Shown: positions 6,586 through 13,425 of the stretch, piece after piece
How the letters are laid out: every line of letters starts with the position of its first letter
How positions within the stretch are numbered: position 1 is the first letter of the stretch
Source of the DNA: Pseudoflavonifractor sp964504285
GTDB lineage: Bacteria > Bacillota > Clostridia > Oscillospirales > Oscillospiraceae
Length of the DNA stretch: 13,500 nt
Direction: 5' to 3'
NCBI GenBank assembly: GCA_964504285.1
Contig: CAZDDZ010000076.1
Location: 1-13,500, forward strand
Program-made: the position numbers and the translations under genes
Notes under the pieces: generated by a model
The model's input: only the letters and a program-made list of their open reading frames with translations
Told to the model about the DNA's origin: nothing
The model's database searches: none

Positions 6586-6610
6586 TAGAAATTGGATCTC
6601 GTCCCCTTTG

Positions 6611-6625
6611 TGAGAGCCTTTCTCA
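6611..6625. promoter_or_regulatory. Inverted repeat between the divergent promoters
   Basis: TGAGA (6611-6615) and TCTCA (6621-6625) are inverted around 5 bp. The site lies between the two -35 boxes, about 22 bp upstream of the rightward one and 26 bp upstream of the leftward one. It could be a binding site for a shared regulator. It is short, so chance is possible. Confidence 0.3.
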
Positions 6626-6646
6626 AACATTCCGCAAAAAAGGGAG

Positions 6647-6675
6647 TTGACAAACCGGAAAGTCCGGCGTAGAAT
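6647..6675 (+). promoter_or_regulatory. Promoter of the rightward type III GS-asnB-pyrG operon
   Basis: Perfect TTGACA (6647-6652), 17-bp spacer, TAGAAT (6670-6675). Start of transcription is expected near 6682. The spacer is filled by the palindrome CCGGA-AAG-TCCGG (6655-6667), and CGTA-GAA-TACG (6668-6678) overlaps the -10 box, positions where a repressor could block polymerase. Confidence 0.85.
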
Positions 6676-6684
6676 ACGTCACAT

Positions 6685-6702
6685 AAAGGCAAAGGTGTCT
6701 TT
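6685..6702 (+). promoter_or_regulatory. ANTAR-type hexaloop hairpin in type III GS leader
   Basis: AAAGGC (6685-6690) pairs with GUCUUU (6697-6702), 6 bp including one G-U, closing the hexaloop AAAGGU (6691-6696). Loop positions 1 and 4 are A and G, as ANTAR proteins need. The closing C-G and the G-U next to it are the same as in the glt leader. The whole hairpin lies inside the 5' arm of the terminator, so the two are mutually exclusive. Confidence 0.65.
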
Positions 6703-6737
6703 CATGTTTTACATGAGAGACGCCTTTGCCCTTTTTT
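6688..6737 (+). terminator. Leader terminator (attenuator) of the type III GS operon
   Basis: A 19-bp stem (6688-6706 with 6712-6730) closes the loop TTTTA and is followed by C and six T (6732-6737). Two pairs (6701/6717 and 6696/6722) are G-U only in the plus-strand RNA, so the plus strand is the transcript. No plus-strand gene lies upstream for it to serve, and it sits between the promoter and the ATG at 6759. It should therefore end most transcripts at about 55 nt unless it is blocked. Confidence 0.9.
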
Positions 6738-6758
6738 GATGGAAAAAGGGAGTGTTTG

Positions 6759-8858
6759 ATGATGGAAACCGTACCTAAATATTTTGGAAGTCTGGTATTT
6801 GATGACCGCGTAATGAAAGCCGTCCTGCCCTCTGAGGTATACCAGTCCTTAAAAAAGACTATTAATGAGGGCGCGCGTTTGGATCTGTCCGTGGCCAATG
6901 CCGTGGCTAACGCAATGCGGGACTGGGCGGTCTCCCGGGGTGCGACCCACTTTACTCACTGGTTCCAGCCGCTCACCGGAATCACTGCCGAAAAGCACGA
7001 CAGTTTTATCACACCCTCCCCGGACGGCGGCGTAATGATGGAATTTTCCGGCAAGGAACTTATACAGGGGGAGCCGGATGCATCCTCTTTCCCATCTGGT
7101 GGACTGCGCGCAACCTTTGAGGCCAGAGGCTACACCGCGTGGGATCCAACCTCCTATGCGTTTATCAAGGGAAAAACGCTCTGTATTCCCACCGCGTTCT
7201 GCTCTTACGGCGGCGAGGCGCTGGACAAAAAAACCCCACTTTTGCGCTCAATGGAGGCATTAAACCGCCAGGCTCTGCGTATTCTGCACCTGTTTGGGAA
7301 TACGGAAGTTAAATGCGTTCGCACATCGGTTGGGCCTGAGCAGGAATATTTTTTAATCGATCAGGCGATGTATAACCAGCGAAAGGATCTGGTGTTTACC
7401 GGACGCACGCTGTTCGGGGCCAGACCGTCCAAGGGCCAGGAACTGGACGATCACTACTTTGGCGCAATTAAGCCCAGGGTGGCAGCCTATATGGAGGAGT
7501 TAAACGAGGAGCTTTGGAAACTGGGCATTCTGGCGAAAACCGAGCACAACGAGGTGGCTCCCGCCCAGCACGAGCTGGCTCCCATTTACACAACTACAAA
7601 TATTGCCGCCGATCACAACCAGCTGACCATGGAGATCATGCAGCGGGTGGCCCGGAAGCACGGCCTGGCCTGCCTGCTCCACGAAAAGCCCTTCGCGGGT
7701 GTGAATGGCTCCGGCAAGCACAACAATTGGTCGCTTTCTACCGATTTGGGCGTTAACCTTCTCTCTCCCGGCGAAACCCCCAACGAAAACGCCCAGTTTT
7801 TACTGTTCCTCTGTGCGGTAATAGAAGCGGTGGACCAATATCAGGATCTGCTGCGCATTGCCGTGGCAACGGCGGGGAACGACCACCGTCTGGGCGCCAA
7901 CGAGGCGCCGCCCGCCGTTGTGTCCATCTTTCTGGGCGATGAGCTGACCTCTGTTTTGGAGGCCATTGAAAGCGACCAACCCTATAACGGGGCCAAAAAG
8001 AAAACCATGAAGCTGGGCGTGGATGTATTGCCGCGATTCATTAGGGATACCACCGACCGCAACAGAACCTCGCCCTTCGCTTTCACGGGAAACAAATTTG
8101 AGTTTCGAATGCTGGGCTCATCCAACAGCATCTCCTGTGCAAATATCATGCTGAACACCGCCGTGGCCGAGTCCTTGCGAGGCTATGCCGACTATCTGGA
8201 GGACACGGCTGAATTTGAATCCGCGCTCCACGACCTTATCCGGCAGACGGTGAAGGCACATAAGCGCATTTTATTTAACGGAAACGGCTATGACGACGCT
8301 TGGATTCGAGAGGCCACCGAGCAGCGGGGACTCCTCAACTACCGCACCACCCCAGACTGCCTTCCCCACCTGCTGGATGAGAAAAATCTTAAAATGCTGA
8401 CATCCCACAAGGTGTTTACCGAGGCAGAACTGAAGTCCCGCTTGGAAATCACGCTAGACAACTACTGCAAAACAGTTATCATCGAGGCAAACACCATGGC
8501 GGATATGGCAAGGCGGCAGATTCTCCCCGCCGTGGGGGCCTATACCGGCGCAGTTGCCACGGCGGTTGCCGCAAAGAAAGCAGTGCTTTCCGAGGCAGCC
8601 TGCAGCTATGAAAAAGGTCTGATTGCCAAGCTGTCTCTGCTCACAGAGCAGCTGGGCAGCAAAACCGACGACCTGGAAGCGGCGGTGCGGAATCTTCCTG
8701 ACGCAACGGATTTGGAGGCGGAGGCAGCCCTCATTCGCGACACCGTGCTGCCGCGGATGGGCGAACTGCGTGCGGTCGCAGACGAGGCTGAGACCGTCAC
8801 GGCAGAGGACTATTGGCCTTTCCCGACCTACGGCGCGCTGCTGTTTGGCGTAAAATGA
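6759..8858 (+). CDS. glnN: Glutamine synthetase type III
   Basis: A 699-residue type III glutamine synthetase, the large class found in Bacteroides, cyanobacteria and Clostridia, which makes glutamine from glutamate and ammonia. Family marks in order: KYFGSLVFDDRVM at the start, HWFQPLTG, VGPEQEYFLID, HNEVAPAQHELAP, GSGKHNNWSLSTD, TAGNDHRLGANEAPP, and PRFIRDTTDRNRTSPFAFTGNKFEFRMLGSSNS. A helical C-terminal region follows. The length is normal for the class. AAGGGAG (6746-6752) is well spaced to ATG 6759; the next codon (6762) is also ATG and possible. An upstream in-frame ATG at 6726 lies inside the terminator and is rejected. It starts an operon with asnB, 16 bp downstream. The leader attenuator and hexaloop hairpin suggest ANTAR control. 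Confidence 0.96.
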   Translation: MMETVPKYFGSLVFDDRVMKAVLPSEVYQSLKKTINEGARLDLSVANAVANAMRDWAVSRGATHFTHWFQPLTGITAEKHDSFITPSPDGGVMMEFSGKELIQGEPDASSFPSGGLRATFEARGYTAWDPTSYAFIKGKTLCIPTAFCSYGGEALDKKTPLLRSMEALNRQALRILHLFGNTEVKCVRTSVGPEQEYFLIDQAMYNQRKDLVFTGRTLFGARPSKGQELDDHYFGAIKPRVAAYMEELNEELWKLGILAKTEHNEVAPAQHELAPIYTTTNIAADHNQLTMEIMQRVARKHGLACLLHEKPFAGVNGSGKHNNWSLSTDLGVNLLSPGETPNENAQFLLFLCAVIEAVDQYQDLLRIAVATAGNDHRLGANEAPPAVVSIFLGDELTSVLEAIESDQPYNGAKKKTMKLGVDVLPRFIRDTTDRNRTSPFAFTGNKFEFRMLGSSNSISCANIMLNTAVAESLRGYADYLEDTAEFESALHDLIRQTVKAHKRILFNGNGYDDAWIREATEQRGLLNYRTTPDCLPHLLDEKNLKMLTSHKVFTEAELKSRLEITLDNYCKTVIIEANTMADMARRQILPAVGAYTGAVATAVAAKKAVLSEAACSYEKGLIAKLSLLTEQLGSKTDDLEAAVRNLPDATDLEAEAALIRDTVLPRMGELRAVADEAETVTAEDYWPFPTYGALLFGVK

Positions 8859-8874
8859 AAAAGCGGAGGTTACT

Positions 8875-10455
8875 ATGTGTTCGATTATGGGCTATTGCGC
8901 CGACGGAGTGACACTTGCACAATTTAAAGAAGGGTTTGACAAAACCCGTTCCAGAGGCCCCGATGATTCACGTATCATCGACACGGGCAGAGGTCTGCTG
9001 GGCTTTCACCGACTGTCCATCATGGGGCTGCATCCCGAGGGGATGCAGCCGTTTGAATTAGACGGCGATTATGTAGTCTGCAACGGTGAACTCTATGGCT
9101 TTGAGCAGCAAAGAGAGGCCCTGCTGCAAAAGGGCTATTCCTTCGTCAGCGGCAGCGACTGCGAAATTTTGCTGCCGCTGTACCGTGAATATGGTCTGGA
9201 AATGTTTCACCTGCTTGACGCGGAATTTGCGCTGATTCTGTTTGACGGGCGCACCAAGGAATATATCGCTGCCCGCGACCCTATCGGGATTCGCCCGCTT
9301 TATTACGGGTATGACGCAGCGGGGGCAATTTTGTTTGCAAGCGAAGCGAAAAACCTGGTTCCGCTTACAAATAAAGTTATGCCCTTTCCTCCCGGCTGCT
9401 ATTATCAGGGCGGCGTCTTTGTCCGCTACTGCGACATTGGGGCGGTAAATAGCCTCTGCCATGACGATTTGGACACAGTGTGCCAAACCATTCACGACAA
9501 GCTGGTGGCCGGAGTGGAAAAGAGGCTGGTGGCGGACGCCAAGATGGGGTTTCTCCTCTCCGGCGGCCTGGATTCCTCTCTCGTGTGCGCCATTGCCGCC
9601 AGGAAAAGCAGCATGCCCATCAAAACCTTTGCCGTGGGCATGAGCGGAGACGCCATTGACCTGAAATATGCCAGGGAGGTAGCGGACTTTATCGGAAGCG
9701 AGCACAGGGAGATTATTCTTTCGGCGTCCGATGTGCTATCCTCCCTTGAAACGGTGGTAGAGCTTCTGGGCAGCTACGACATCACCACGGTACGTGCCAG
9801 CATAGGCATGTATCTTATCTGCAAAGCCATCCACGAGAGCACCGACATCCGGGTATTGCTGACCGGAGAGATATCAGATGAATTGTTCGGCTACAAATAC
9901 ACCGACTTCGCCCCCAACGCGGCAGCCTTTCAGGCAGAGGCGCAAAAGCGCATTCGGCAGCTGCATATGTACGACGTGCTGCGGGCCGACCGCTGCATTT
10001 CTGTTAACTCCCTGGAGGCACGCGTTCCATTCGGAGATTTGGATTTTGTAAAATATGTGATGTCGGTTGACCCGGAGCTCAAGCGTAACAAGTATGGCAA
10101 GGGAAAGTATCTGCTGCGACGCGCCTTTGAGGGGGATTTCCTTCCCCGCGATATTCTCTATCGGGAAAAGGCCGCCTTTTCCGATGCGGTGGGACACTCC
10201 ATGGTCGATTACCTGAAGGCATATGCCGAAGATCAGTATAGCGACGCAGAGTTTGAAGAAAGGCGCACGCATTATGCCCATGCACAGCCCTTTACCAAGG
10301 AGTCCTTGCTGTACCGCGAGCTGTTTGAGCGGCATTACCCGGGTCAAGGAGAAATGATCATCGGCTTCTGGATGCCGAACAAAAGCTGGGCGGGCTGCGA
10401 CGTGAACGACCCCTCCGCCAGGGTGCTGTCTAACTATGGCGGCAGCGGAAAATAA
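8875..10455 (+). CDS. asnB: Asparagine synthetase B, glutamine-hydrolysing
   Basis: Transfers the amide nitrogen of glutamine to aspartate using ATP. A 526-residue protein. The class II glutaminase domain opens with MCSIMGY, giving Cys1 after Met removal, then RSRGPDDS, GFHRLSIMG, NGELYG and SGSDCE. The synthetase domain has the PP-loop SGGLDSS (229-235), TGEISDELFGYKY, LHMYDVLRAD, EARVPFGD and REKAAFSDAVG, close in order to the E. coli AsnB pattern. It is slightly shorter than E. coli AsnB. GGAGG lies just upstream of the ATG. It follows the type III glutamine synthetase by 16 bp, so glutamine production and use are coupled in one transcript; pyrG follows after 64 bp. Confidence 0.95.
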   Translation: MCSIMGYCADGVTLAQFKEGFDKTRSRGPDDSRIIDTGRGLLGFHRLSIMGLHPEGMQPFELDGDYVVCNGELYGFEQQREALLQKGYSFVSGSDCEILLPLYREYGLEMFHLLDAEFALILFDGRTKEYIAARDPIGIRPLYYGYDAAGAILFASEAKNLVPLTNKVMPFPPGCYYQGGVFVRYCDIGAVNSLCHDDLDTVCQTIHDKLVAGVEKRLVADAKMGFLLSGGLDSSLVCAIAARKSSMPIKTFAVGMSGDAIDLKYAREVADFIGSEHREIILSASDVLSSLETVVELLGSYDITTVRASIGMYLICKAIHESTDIRVLLTGEISDELFGYKYTDFAPNAAAFQAEAQKRIRQLHMYDVLRADRCISVNSLEARVPFGDLDFVKYVMSVDPELKRNKYGKGKYLLRRAFEGDFLPRDILYREKAAFSDAVGHSMVDYLKAYAEDQYSDAEFEERRTHYAHAQPFTKESLLYRELFERHYPGQGEMIIGFWMPNKSWAGCDVNDPSARVLSNYGGSGK

Positions 10456-10470
10456 CGGCGTGTGAGACGC

Positions 10471-10505
10471 CTATGGAAGCGCGGATTTAATCAGTGCTTC
10501 CATAG
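10471..10505 (+). other. Intercistronic hairpin between asnB and pyrG
   Basis: A perfect 10-bp stem, CTATGGAAGC with GCTTCCATAG, closes a 15-nt loop. No T run follows, so it is not a terminator. It ends directly before the AAAGGA ribosome-binding region of pyrG. It could protect or process the message, or set the ratio of asnB to pyrG. I see no separate pyrG promoter in the 64-bp gap. Confidence 0.6.
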
Positions 10506-10519
10506 AAAGGAACTGTGTT

Positions 10520-12127
10520 ATGACAAAATATATTTTTGTGACCGGCGGCGTGGTGTCAGGACTGGGAAAGGGCATTACAGCTGCCTCCCTTGGGCGGCTG
10601 CTGAAGGCAAGAGGCTTTAAGGTAGCGGCACAAAAGCTGGACCCATACATTAACGTGGACCCCGGCACCATGAGTCCCTATCAGCACGGCGAGGTTTACG
10701 TCACCGAGGACGGCGCGGAGGCTGACCTGGACCTGGGCCACTATGAGCGCTTCATTGACGAGGACTTAAACCAATACTCCAATCTGACCGCCGGAAAGGT
10801 CTACTGGAATGTACTCAACAAGGAACGCCGGGGCGAGTATCTTGGCTCGACCATCCAGGTCATTCCCCATATCACCAACGAAATCAAGGACTTTGTCTAT
10901 CGCTTGGGCAAGCGCACCGGCGCGGATATTGTAATCACCGAAATTGGCGGCACTATCGGTGATATTGAGTCCCAGCCCTTTTTAGAGGCTGCGCGTCAAA
11001 TTTCGCTGGAGGTAGGCAAAGAAGATAGCCTGTTTATTCATGTGACACTGGTGCCGTATTTAAAGGCCTCGGAGGAGCACAAATCCAAGCCCACCCAGCA
11101 CTCCGTAAAGGAACTGCAAGGAATGGGTATTAACCCCAATCTTATTATTCTTCGCTGTGACGAACCCCTGGAGGCGGCTATTTTTGAGAAAATTGCGCTT
11201 TTTTGCAACGTTAAGCCGGACTGCGTTATTGAAAATGTGACGCTGCCCAATTTGTATGAAGCGCCGCTGATGCTGGAGAAGCAGGGCTTTTCTGCGGTGG
11301 TGTGCCGGGAATTAAACCAAACTGCTCCGCCCGCCGACCTGTCCGAGTGGGAGTTACTGGTAGCGCACATCAAAAACCGAAAATACGAGGTTGAAATTGG
11401 CCTGGTGGGAAAATATGTCCAGCTGCACGACGCCTATCTTTCCGTGGCAGAGGCCCTGCGCCACGCCGGGTACACGCTCAACTCCCATATTCGCATTCGT
11501 TGGATTGACTCCGAATCGCTGACAAAGGAAACCTACGAACAGGCCTTGGCGGGGTTGGATGGCATTCTCGTCCCTGGCGGCTTTGGCAACCGCGGGGTTG
11601 ATGGGATGATTCTGGCGGTATACTACGCCCGGAAAAACGGACTTCCGTATTTTGGAATCTGCCTGGGCATGCAAATTGCCGTGATTGAATACGCCAGAAA
11701 TGTACTGGGAATTTCAGACGCACATTCCGGGGAATTTGACGAGCAGTGTCCCCACAAGGTAATTGACTTTATGCCGGGCCAAAGCGTGAACGTGGACAAA
11801 GGCGGCACTCTCCGCCTTGGAAGCTATCCCTGTTACATAAAGCCGGGTAGCAAAATGGCGGAGTGCTACGGGAGGACCGAAATTACCGAGCGCCACCGCC
11901 ACCGTTATGAACTCAATAACGCATACCGCACCACACTGGAGGAAGCCGGACTGACCCTAAGCGGTCTGTCGCCCGACGGCCGGCTGGTGGAAACAGTAGA
12001 ACTGACGCAGCGGCCTTTTTACATCGGCGTCCAGTACCACCCGGAGTTTAAAAGCCGCCCCAACCGGGCCCACCCCCTGTTTTGTGGGTTTATTAAGGCA
12101 GCGCTTCTGAACCGGTCGGAAACATAA
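10520..12127 (+). CDS. pyrG: CTP synthase
   Basis: Makes CTP from UTP, ATP and glutamine, the last step of pyrimidine nucleotide synthesis. A 535-residue protein of normal length. The N-terminal synthetase domain begins TKYIFVTGGVVSGLGKGI (P-loop), then QKLDPYINVDPGTMSPYQHGEVYVTEDGAE and ITEIGGTIGDIESQPFLEA. The C-terminal class I amidotransferase has VPGGFGNRG, FGICLGMQ with nucleophile Cys381, and YHPEFKSRP with His507 and Glu509. All key motifs are present. Third gene of the rightward operon; a very strong terminator lies about 150 bp downstream. The well-known GGG-slippage attenuator of other Gram-positive pyrG genes is not visible. Here control seems to come from the operon leader. Confidence 0.98.
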   Translation: MTKYIFVTGGVVSGLGKGITAASLGRLLKARGFKVAAQKLDPYINVDPGTMSPYQHGEVYVTEDGAEADLDLGHYERFIDEDLNQYSNLTAGKVYWNVLNKERRGEYLGSTIQVIPHITNEIKDFVYRLGKRTGADIVITEIGGTIGDIESQPFLEAARQISLEVGKEDSLFIHVTLVPYLKASEEHKSKPTQHSVKELQGMGINPNLIILRCDEPLEAAIFEKIALFCNVKPDCVIENVTLPNLYEAPLMLEKQGFSAVVCRELNQTAPPADLSEWELLVAHIKNRKYEVEIGLVGKYVQLHDAYLSVAEALRHAGYTLNSHIRIRWIDSESLTKETYEQALAGLDGILVPGGFGNRGVDGMILAVYYARKNGLPYFGICLGMQIAVIEYARNVLGISDAHSGEFDEQCPHKVIDFMPGQSVNVDKGGTLRLGSYPCYIKPGSKMAECYGRTEITERHRHRYELNNAYRTTLEEAGLTLSGLSPDGRLVETVELTQRPFYIGVQYHPEFKSRPNRAHPLFCGFIKAALLNRSET

Positions 12128-12215
12128 GGCCTTCCTTTGAATGCGGATTGGCGAACCGTGGAACCTATCTTCCACTCATGTTTATTGTATCAGCTTCCTT
12201 TCCTCTGGCCGTCGC

Positions 12216-12253
12216 AGCCTGACCAGTGTAGTGTGGATTACACTGATGAGGCT
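12216..12253. repeat. Palindromic motif copy B after pyrG
   Basis: AGCCTGACCAGTGTA (12216-12230) is inverted at 12239-12253 (13 of 15 positions), around 8 bp. Its left arm contains the 14 bases found again at 13106-13119 and, with one change, at 6456-6469. TTCCTTTCCT also precedes both this copy and copy A. It lies between the pyrG stop and its terminator; no gene is seen in 12128-12278. Confidence 0.5.
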
Positions 12254-12278
12254 AGCACCTTTCAACAATTTTTATGAT

Positions 12279-12329
12279 CCCAGAAAGAAAGAACAGTCCA
12301 AAGACTGTTCTTTCTTTCTGGGCTTTTTT
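12279..12329 (+). terminator. Strong intrinsic terminator of the GS-asnB-pyrG operon
   Basis: A perfect 20-bp stem (12279-12298 with 12303-12322) has the loop CAAA and is followed by C and six T (12324-12329). The reverse strand lacks a comparable T run, so it serves the plus-strand operon rather than the holin gene. Confidence 0.95.
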
Positions 12330-12352
12330 AATGGAAAATTTACCCGCGCAAA

Positions 12353-12628
12353 TTACTCTCCCTTAAGCTGCTTTAGCACCTGATTAAAACCGGTAGCAGC
12401 AAGACCGCTCACAATGCCCACTGCCGCGGCGGTGACGGGGTCGTTGGCCGGGTAGTCGGCCCAACCCATCAGGAACCACAGCAGACCCACGATTGCTCCG
12501 GCTGCACCACAAGCAACGGGGATGACCCTGTTGTCGATACTGGGGATCAGCTTAACGCCAATGCCAATGAGATAGCAAATAACCGTGATGGATGCCACAG
12601 ACGCGATGCCAAGTGTAGAGATGTCCAT
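12353..12628 (-). CDS. Phage-type holin (small membrane protein)
   Basis: A 91-residue protein with three hydrophobic segments at about 5-27, 35-57 and 66-84, each Gly/Ala rich, and a charged C-terminus (KQLKGE). The order MDISTLGIASVASITVICYLIGIGVK, a central IPVACGAAGAIVGLL and VGIVSGLAATGFNQVLKQL fits my memory of the Phage_holin_5_2 family. Holins make pores that let endolysin reach the wall. The start has an excellent site, AAAGGAGG, before the ATG. No endolysin, tail or other phage gene adjoins it, so it is a lone prophage remnant or has been kept for another use such as lysis or export. Holin identity is from topology and sequence style, without a search. Confidence 0.8.
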   Translation of the reverse strand: MDISTLGIASVASITVICYLIGIGVKLIPSIDNRVIPVACGAAGAIVGLLWFLMGWADYPANDPVTAAAVGIVSGLAATGFNQVLKQLKGE

Positions 12629-12740
12629 TTATTTTCCTCCTTTATAAAGTCGTTGTCTCTCCTGCCCGCTTCTTTGGTGTAGTCCATCATATGTAGCCCC
12701 ACCGTTTTGGGGTCGTCAGCTTGGGGACAGGCCCGCACCA

Positions 12741-12779
12741 AGCGGCACCAACAAAAGCTTTATTGCTTGCGCCGCTTTT
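12741..12779 (+). other. Hairpin between holin and acetyltransferase genes
   Basis: AGCGGC (12741-12746) pairs with GCCGCT (12771-12776), with an inner AAGC/GCTT stem around TTTATT, followed by TTTTA. It looks like a weak plus-strand terminator, but no plus-strand gene is visible just upstream. It overlaps the possible -35 box of the acetyltransferase gene. The rest of 12629-12813 shows no convincing gene. Confidence 0.35.
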
Positions 12780-12795
12780 AAAAATTGGATATACT
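12767..12795 (+). promoter_or_regulatory. Possible promoter of the acetyltransferase gene
   Basis: TTGCGC (12767-12772), a 17-bp spacer and TATACT (12790-12795), 6 bp before the ribosome-binding site. The -10 is good and the -35 is moderate. Confidence 0.45.
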
Positions 12796-12813
12796 ACGTT
12801 TGAGGTGAATGCT

Positions 12814-13095
12814 ATGGAATTTCAGTACGAACAGGGGCGCGTTTATGCGCTGGACCCCACCGGAGCCTTGTTGGCCGAGGTCACATTTCCCGTATCCGGC
12901 GGGATTGCTAACATCAACCACACTTTTGTTGACAGCTCACTCCGCGGCCAAGGTGTTGCGGGACAGCTCCTTTCCGCTGCGGCGGCACAGATACGGGCCG
13001 CCGGACTCAAGGCAAGGCCCACCTGCTCCTATGCGGTTAGGTGGTTTTCCGAGCACCCGGAGCACTCTGACCTGCTTTTATCTGCCGCCCCTTAA
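12814..13095 (+). CDS. Small GNAT-like N-acetyltransferase
   Basis: A 93-residue protein that fits the minimal GCN5-related acetyltransferase family (Acetyltransf_CG, YidJ/YjdJ type). These proteins carry only the acetyl-CoA core of the fold. Key evidence is NHTFVDSSLRGQGVAGQLLSAAAAQIRAAGLKARPTCSYAVRWFSEHPE: the R-G-Q-G-V-A loop binds the pyrophosphate of acetyl-CoA, and TCSYAVRWFSEHPE matches the PxCSYAxxxxxxHPE end of the family. The N-terminal strands (GRVYALDPTGALLAEVTFP) also fit. ATG 12814 is preceded by GAGGTG (12802-12807); the reading frame is open further upstream but without a start signal. The substrate is unknown. It is divergent from the holin gene and apparently monocistronic. 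Confidence 0.88.
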   Translation: MEFQYEQGRVYALDPTGALLAEVTFPVSGGIANINHTFVDSSLRGQGVAGQLLSAAAAQIRAAGLKARPTCSYAVRWFSEHPEHSDLLLSAAP

Positions 13096-13105
13096 CCGGG
13101 GCATC

Positions 13106-13122
13106 GCCTGACCAGTGTAATC
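13106..13122. repeat. Motif copy C, half-site form
   Basis: GCCTGACCAGTGTAATC, one mismatch from 6456-6472 and identical over 14 bases to 12217-12230. No inverted partner is present here. It lies 10 bp after the acetyltransferase stop and 60 bp before the ribosome-binding site of the Cys-rich gene. Confidence 0.45.
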
Positions 13123-13181
13123 TCACCGTTTCAATGGCGGCGGCATAATATGCTGTATAGTAAGAAACGGGAGGTCGATTT

Positions 13182-13415
13182 ATGGAACCCATTGTCAACA
13201 CCACCATGTGCGCCACAGTACTTTGCGCCGAGCATTGCCATCTGTGTGTTTGTGATCACTGTACAAATCAAGAGGTACTTGTTCATGCCCATAACGCTTG
13301 CTGCTTCTGCCCCGGTGACCATGTTTGCATCGAATACAGCGGCGCGATGACCATGAGCATTCCTCCCCAGATTACCGCAACCTGCATTACCAAAATACCG
13401 CCCTGCGGCTGCTGA
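13182..13415 (+). CDS. Small Cys-rich protein of unknown function
   Basis: A 77-residue protein that I do not recognise. It has 13 cysteines and five histidines. They are dense in the first half (MCATVLCAEHCHLCVCDHC and HNACCFCPGDHVC), while residues about 50-65 (IEYSGAMTMSIPPQITA) look like beta strands. The C-terminus is PPCGC. The pattern suggests metal binding or disulfide packing. It resembles neither a classic rubredoxin nor a ferredoxin, and its spacing does not match the DUF1540 pattern I know. It has no signal peptide or membrane segment, so it is probably cytoplasmic or in the spore. The start is secure: GGGAGG (13169-13174) lies 7 bp before the ATG. No partner gene is in view; the nearest gene is the small acetyltransferase upstream. 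Confidence 0.7.
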   Translation: MEPIVNTTMCATVLCAEHCHLCVCDHCTNQEVLVHAHNACCFCPGDHVCIEYSGAMTMSIPPQITATCITKIPPCGC

Positions 13416-13425
13416 TTATTATAAA

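Noticed and set aside
6703..6715. A second ANTAR hexaloop following the first in the type III GS leader
   Set aside because: CATG-TTTTA-CATG has a five-base loop without A1 or G4. In the glt leader the corresponding loop has seven bases. Neither fits the consensus, so no dual-hexaloop claim is made.
12547..12741. A 64-residue minus-strand frame overlapping the holin start
   Set aside because: Only the first part precedes the holin, no ribosome-binding site precedes its ATG codons, and the rest is the holin in another frame. A decayed phage gene tail cannot be excluded.
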